A DNA stretch of 61,479 bases from Ferruginibacter sp. (GTDB taxonomy: Bacteria; Bacteroidota; Bacteroidia; Chitinophagales; Chitinophagaceae): contig JACMKX010000149.1 in NCBI GenBank assembly GCA_014379905.1, positions 1-61,479 on the forward strand, written 5' to 3'. Below, in pieces: positions 59,742 to 61,479 of the stretch. How positions within the stretch are numbered: position 1 is the first letter of the stretch; each line of letters opens with the position of its first letter. Under the pieces are notes generated by a model, which ran no database searches, was not told where the DNA came from, and worked only from the letters and a program-made list of their open reading frames with translations. A program made the translations under genes and the position numbers.

Positions 59742-60371
59742 ATGAAGATCAGAATATACTTTAATGAGAAGCCGGTTTATTTATGTGATGCGATGGATGC
59801 CTTACTAACAGAATTGACCCATCACCCGGACGCTGTGTTTATTGATGAATTATCAACGCCTGCTATTAATACCCTGCTACATGAAATAAAAAAGGACGCT
59901 TTTCATGCAGGTATTGTATTGCATCACGACCTGGAAGCATTAAAAAAGTCGTTTTTTAAACATTTTAAAATAATTGAGGCAGCTGGCGGTATTGTTCAGA
60001 ATGAAAAAAAAGAGCTCCTTTTTATTCACCGCCGAGGGAAATGGGATCTGCCAAAGGGTAAAATGGAAAAAAAAGAAACGCCGGAAATATGCGCTGAAAG
60101 AGAAATTGAAGAAGAAACCGGTGTAAAAGACCTGAAATTAAAAAAGAAAATGGGTGAAACTTATCATACCTACGATGAGTTTGGAAAACATATTCTAAAG
60201 ATCAGCCACTGGTTTTATTTTACCTGCGATAGCAATCAAAACCTGCAGCCACAAACAGAAGAAGATATTACAGCAGCCAAATGGATCAAAACAAAAGATA
60301 TTAAAGAACCCATGAATGATACTTACGAGAACATTAAAGATATTATGGGGCGTTTTTTTGATGAACCGTAG
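59742..60371 (+). CDS. NUDIX hydrolase
   Basis: 209 residues from the ATG at 59742, which opens a beta strand (MKIRIYFNEK); earlier starts run through the long hairpin or add an unlikely leader. The Nudix box is complete at 106-128 (GKMEKKETPEICAERE followed by IEEETGV). It is preceded by IIEAAGGIVQNEKKELLFIHRRGKWDLPKG, read in order. Residues 1-75 form an extra N-terminal domain with no name I can assign. The substrate could be a nucleoside diphosphate derivative or ADP-ribose. It converges with the beta-barrel gene, with a family C repeat in between. Confidence 0.88.
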   Translation: MKIRIYFNEKPVYLCDAMDALLTELTHHPDAVFIDELSTPAINTLLHEIKKDAFHAGIVLHHDLEALKKSFFKHFKIIEAAGGIVQNEKKELLFIHRRGKWDLPKGKMEKKETPEICAEREIEEETGVKDLKLKKKMGETYHTYDEFGKHILKISHWFYFTCDSNQNLQPQTEEDITAAKWIKTKDIKEPMNDTYENIKDIMGRFFDEP

Positions 60372-60379
60372 GGGAAGAG

Positions 60380-60412
60380 TACTGGATACTGGATGCTGGA
60401 TGCTGGCATCCG
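60380..60412. repeat. Family C repeat copy 4
   Basis: TACTGGATACTGGATGCTGG continues as ATGCTGGCATCCGTCACC. It fills the gap between the convergent NUDIX and beta-barrel genes. Confidence 0.55.
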
Positions 60413-61479
60413 TCACCTATTCCCACCCCATTTCTTGCTTCTCCACAACTCATACCTGAGGAAAATATTAAAGGCTTTAGCCTTTTTTTCCAGCGCTGCC
60501 CCGGTAAGTACATCCGTATATTTTATGTAAGGATTAATATCCCTGCTATACCTGGCTCCCAATGTTAACCTGCGCCATTGATATTGTGCTTCTGCACTCC
60601 ATTGAAAGTGATTTTTTATATACTTACCCGCTTCTGTATCTCTTACAACCGTAGAAGATAACAGGGTATCCTGTGTAGCTACCACATAAACTTCCTGTCT
60701 TGAGACAGCCCCAACAAAATGATTGTAAATAACCCCCGCACCTACAGACAATCCAGGCAATACATAATAATTAAAACTGAGTGGCACCTGGTGGTAGTAA
60801 GTTTTATTAAGCTGGAATACCGACCTTAACTGTTGCTGGTTACTATCCACGATCTCCTGTTTGTAATCAAACGGTTTTACTGATTGTGGTGCACCATACC
60901 TGAATTCAATATGGGCAAACCATTTTTTTGTCCTGTACAAGCGGAAATAAGCGGCGGGAATATAATCAGCCACGCCACCCTTTCTTCCATACCTGTTATA
61001 AGGAACAGCAGGCTCCCCATCAACAGCCAGTGGATGGAAAACGCTCAGTCCGGCAGCCAACATCCAGCTTTTTTCTTTTTCTTCTTTTTCTTTTTCAGAA
61101 GGAACAGGCGGAATAACTTTTTTAGGAGGGAGCGAATCTTTTTTTACGATTGTATTGCTATCCGGAGTCGTTGTTTTTTCACCCGATGAATCAGTTGTGC
61201 CAGGGGCTATATTTATTTTTACTTTCCCAGCACTTGAGTACTCATTTTTATTGGCAGCAATATTATTGGTCAAGTCCGCTGAATCGTTGTCCGTTCCGGT
61301 TGTTGCAGCAATTACCCTTGCCCGGGTTTTAGTGAGGGCGTCGGATGAAGCAGCTGTTCTTCTCTTAGCAACCCTTCCTTTATTTTTATTTTCATCCATA
61401 CCCGGTGCAGATATATTGATCGAAGCGCTTCCGGGAGTGGTCGTTTTTATTTTGTTGCCGGGGTTTATTTCTTCACCTG
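60413..61479 (-). CDS. Outer-membrane beta-barrel protein, 3' part (5' end outside window)
   Basis: The minus frame stays open past the internal ATG at 61399 to the last base of the window, reading GEEINPGNKIKTTTPGSASI and on, so the N-terminus is missing; about 355 residues are seen. The seen part has a disordered Lys/Thr/Ser-rich region with the phrases INISAPGMDENKNK and INIAPGTTDSSGEK, a proline/glutamate linker (KEKEEKEK), then a barrel of about eight strands ending in LRYELWRSKKWGG. The soluble segment suggests a protein with a long periplasmic or cytoplasmic N-terminal part tethering the barrel. The function is unknown. Confidence 0.75.
   Translation of the reverse strand, partial: GEEINPGNKIKTTTPGSASINISAPGMDENKNKGRVAKRRTAASSDALTKTRARVIAATTGTDNDSADLTNNIAANKNEYSSAGKVKINIAPGTTDSSGEKTTTPDSNTIVKKDSLPPKKVIPPVPSEKEKEEKEKSWMLAAGLSVFHPLAVDGEPAVPYNRYGRKGGVADYIPAAYFRLYRTKKWFAHIEFRYGAPQSVKPFDYKQEIVDSNQQQLRSVFQLNKTYYHQVPLSFNYYVLPGLSVGAGVIYNHFVGAVSRQEVYVVATQDTLLSSTVVRDTEAGKYIKNHFQWSAEAQYQWRRLTLGARYSRDINPYIKYTDVLTGAALEKKAKAFNIFLRYELWRSKKWGGNR

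Noticed and set aside
61064..61098. TTTTTCTTCTTTTTC low-complexity tract
   Set aside because: It encodes the Lys/Glu linker of the beta-barrel protein, not a regulatory tract.

Overview
This 61.5 kb window is chromosomal DNA of a member of the Bacteroidota, most likely from the Chitinophagaceae or a close relative. The evidence is a type IX secretion cargo with a gliding-motility-type C-terminus beside a PorP/SprF gene, the Bacteroidota forms of LptD and OstA/LptA, MqnE of the futalosine menaquinone route, DUF4846, DUF4199 and DUF2306 families, many secreted proteins whose signal peptides end in AQ, and promoters of the TTTG-N20-TAnnTTTG type (clear examples before hppA and the OmpA-family gene). 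The family placement is inference. No prophage, plasmid or CRISPR array is visible.

Layout. 1-4.3 kb: the end of a DUF4846 gene, a PD40 beta-propeller lipoprotein, tRNA-Pro(GGG) with a decayed GIY-YIG nuclease and a tRNA-like remnant behind it, MepB, a cupin and a beta-helix protein. 4.4-10.7 kb: a dihydroorotase-like gene that has lost metal and catalytic residues, DUF4199 and GT2 genes in one operon, a GxxExxY gene bracketed by inverted repeats, a GT4 glycosyltransferase, a secreted protein and MsrA. 10.7-20.3 kb: a peptide-type ABC binding lipoprotein, an M1 aminopeptidase, an NlpC/P60 hydrolase, DnaE and thioredoxin. 20.4-27.6 kb: two tandem paralogous secreted proteins, an MFS nucleoside transporter divergent from mqnE, an OmpA/TSP3 protein and tRNA-Arg(TCT). 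27.7-37.9 kb: Ung, PlsC, then an envelope-building group (LptD, amidase, MlaD/MCE, OstA/LptA), a secreted protein with an internal duplication and a rhomboid protease. 38-43 kb: the membrane pyrophosphatase HppA, DUF2306 and DUF418. 43-47.7 kb: a delta-60-repeat protein divergent from a fibre-like protein. 47.8-49.7 kb: BlaI/M56-BlaR1. 49.9-56.2 kb: a 1764-residue type IX cargo and its PorP/SprF. 56.4-61.5 kb: a small secreted protein, a 1.1 kb gap with little in it, LEA2, a heavy-metal domain protein, PyrE, NUDIX and the 3' part of a beta-barrel gene.

How the genes work together. The strongest functional theme is envelope assembly: LptD and OstA/LptA for lipopolysaccharide export, MlaD for lipid traffic, an amidase and an NlpC hydrolase for peptidoglycan, PlsC for phospholipid, OmpA for anchoring, and PorP/SprF with its cargo for surface display. 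Pyrimidine synthesis is represented by the pyrC-like gene and pyrE, which lie far apart.

The most unusual feature lies between the genes. Many intergenic gaps hold short degenerate repeats with an 8-10 nt internal rhythm. At least seven families can be told apart by eye, and several copies lie tens of kilobases apart. One family forms the inverted ends of the GxxExxY unit, and a gene-free pair of the same ends sits before hppA. Several long perfect hairpins are also present. Together with the GIY-YIG/tRNA module these are the best candidates for undescribed biology here.
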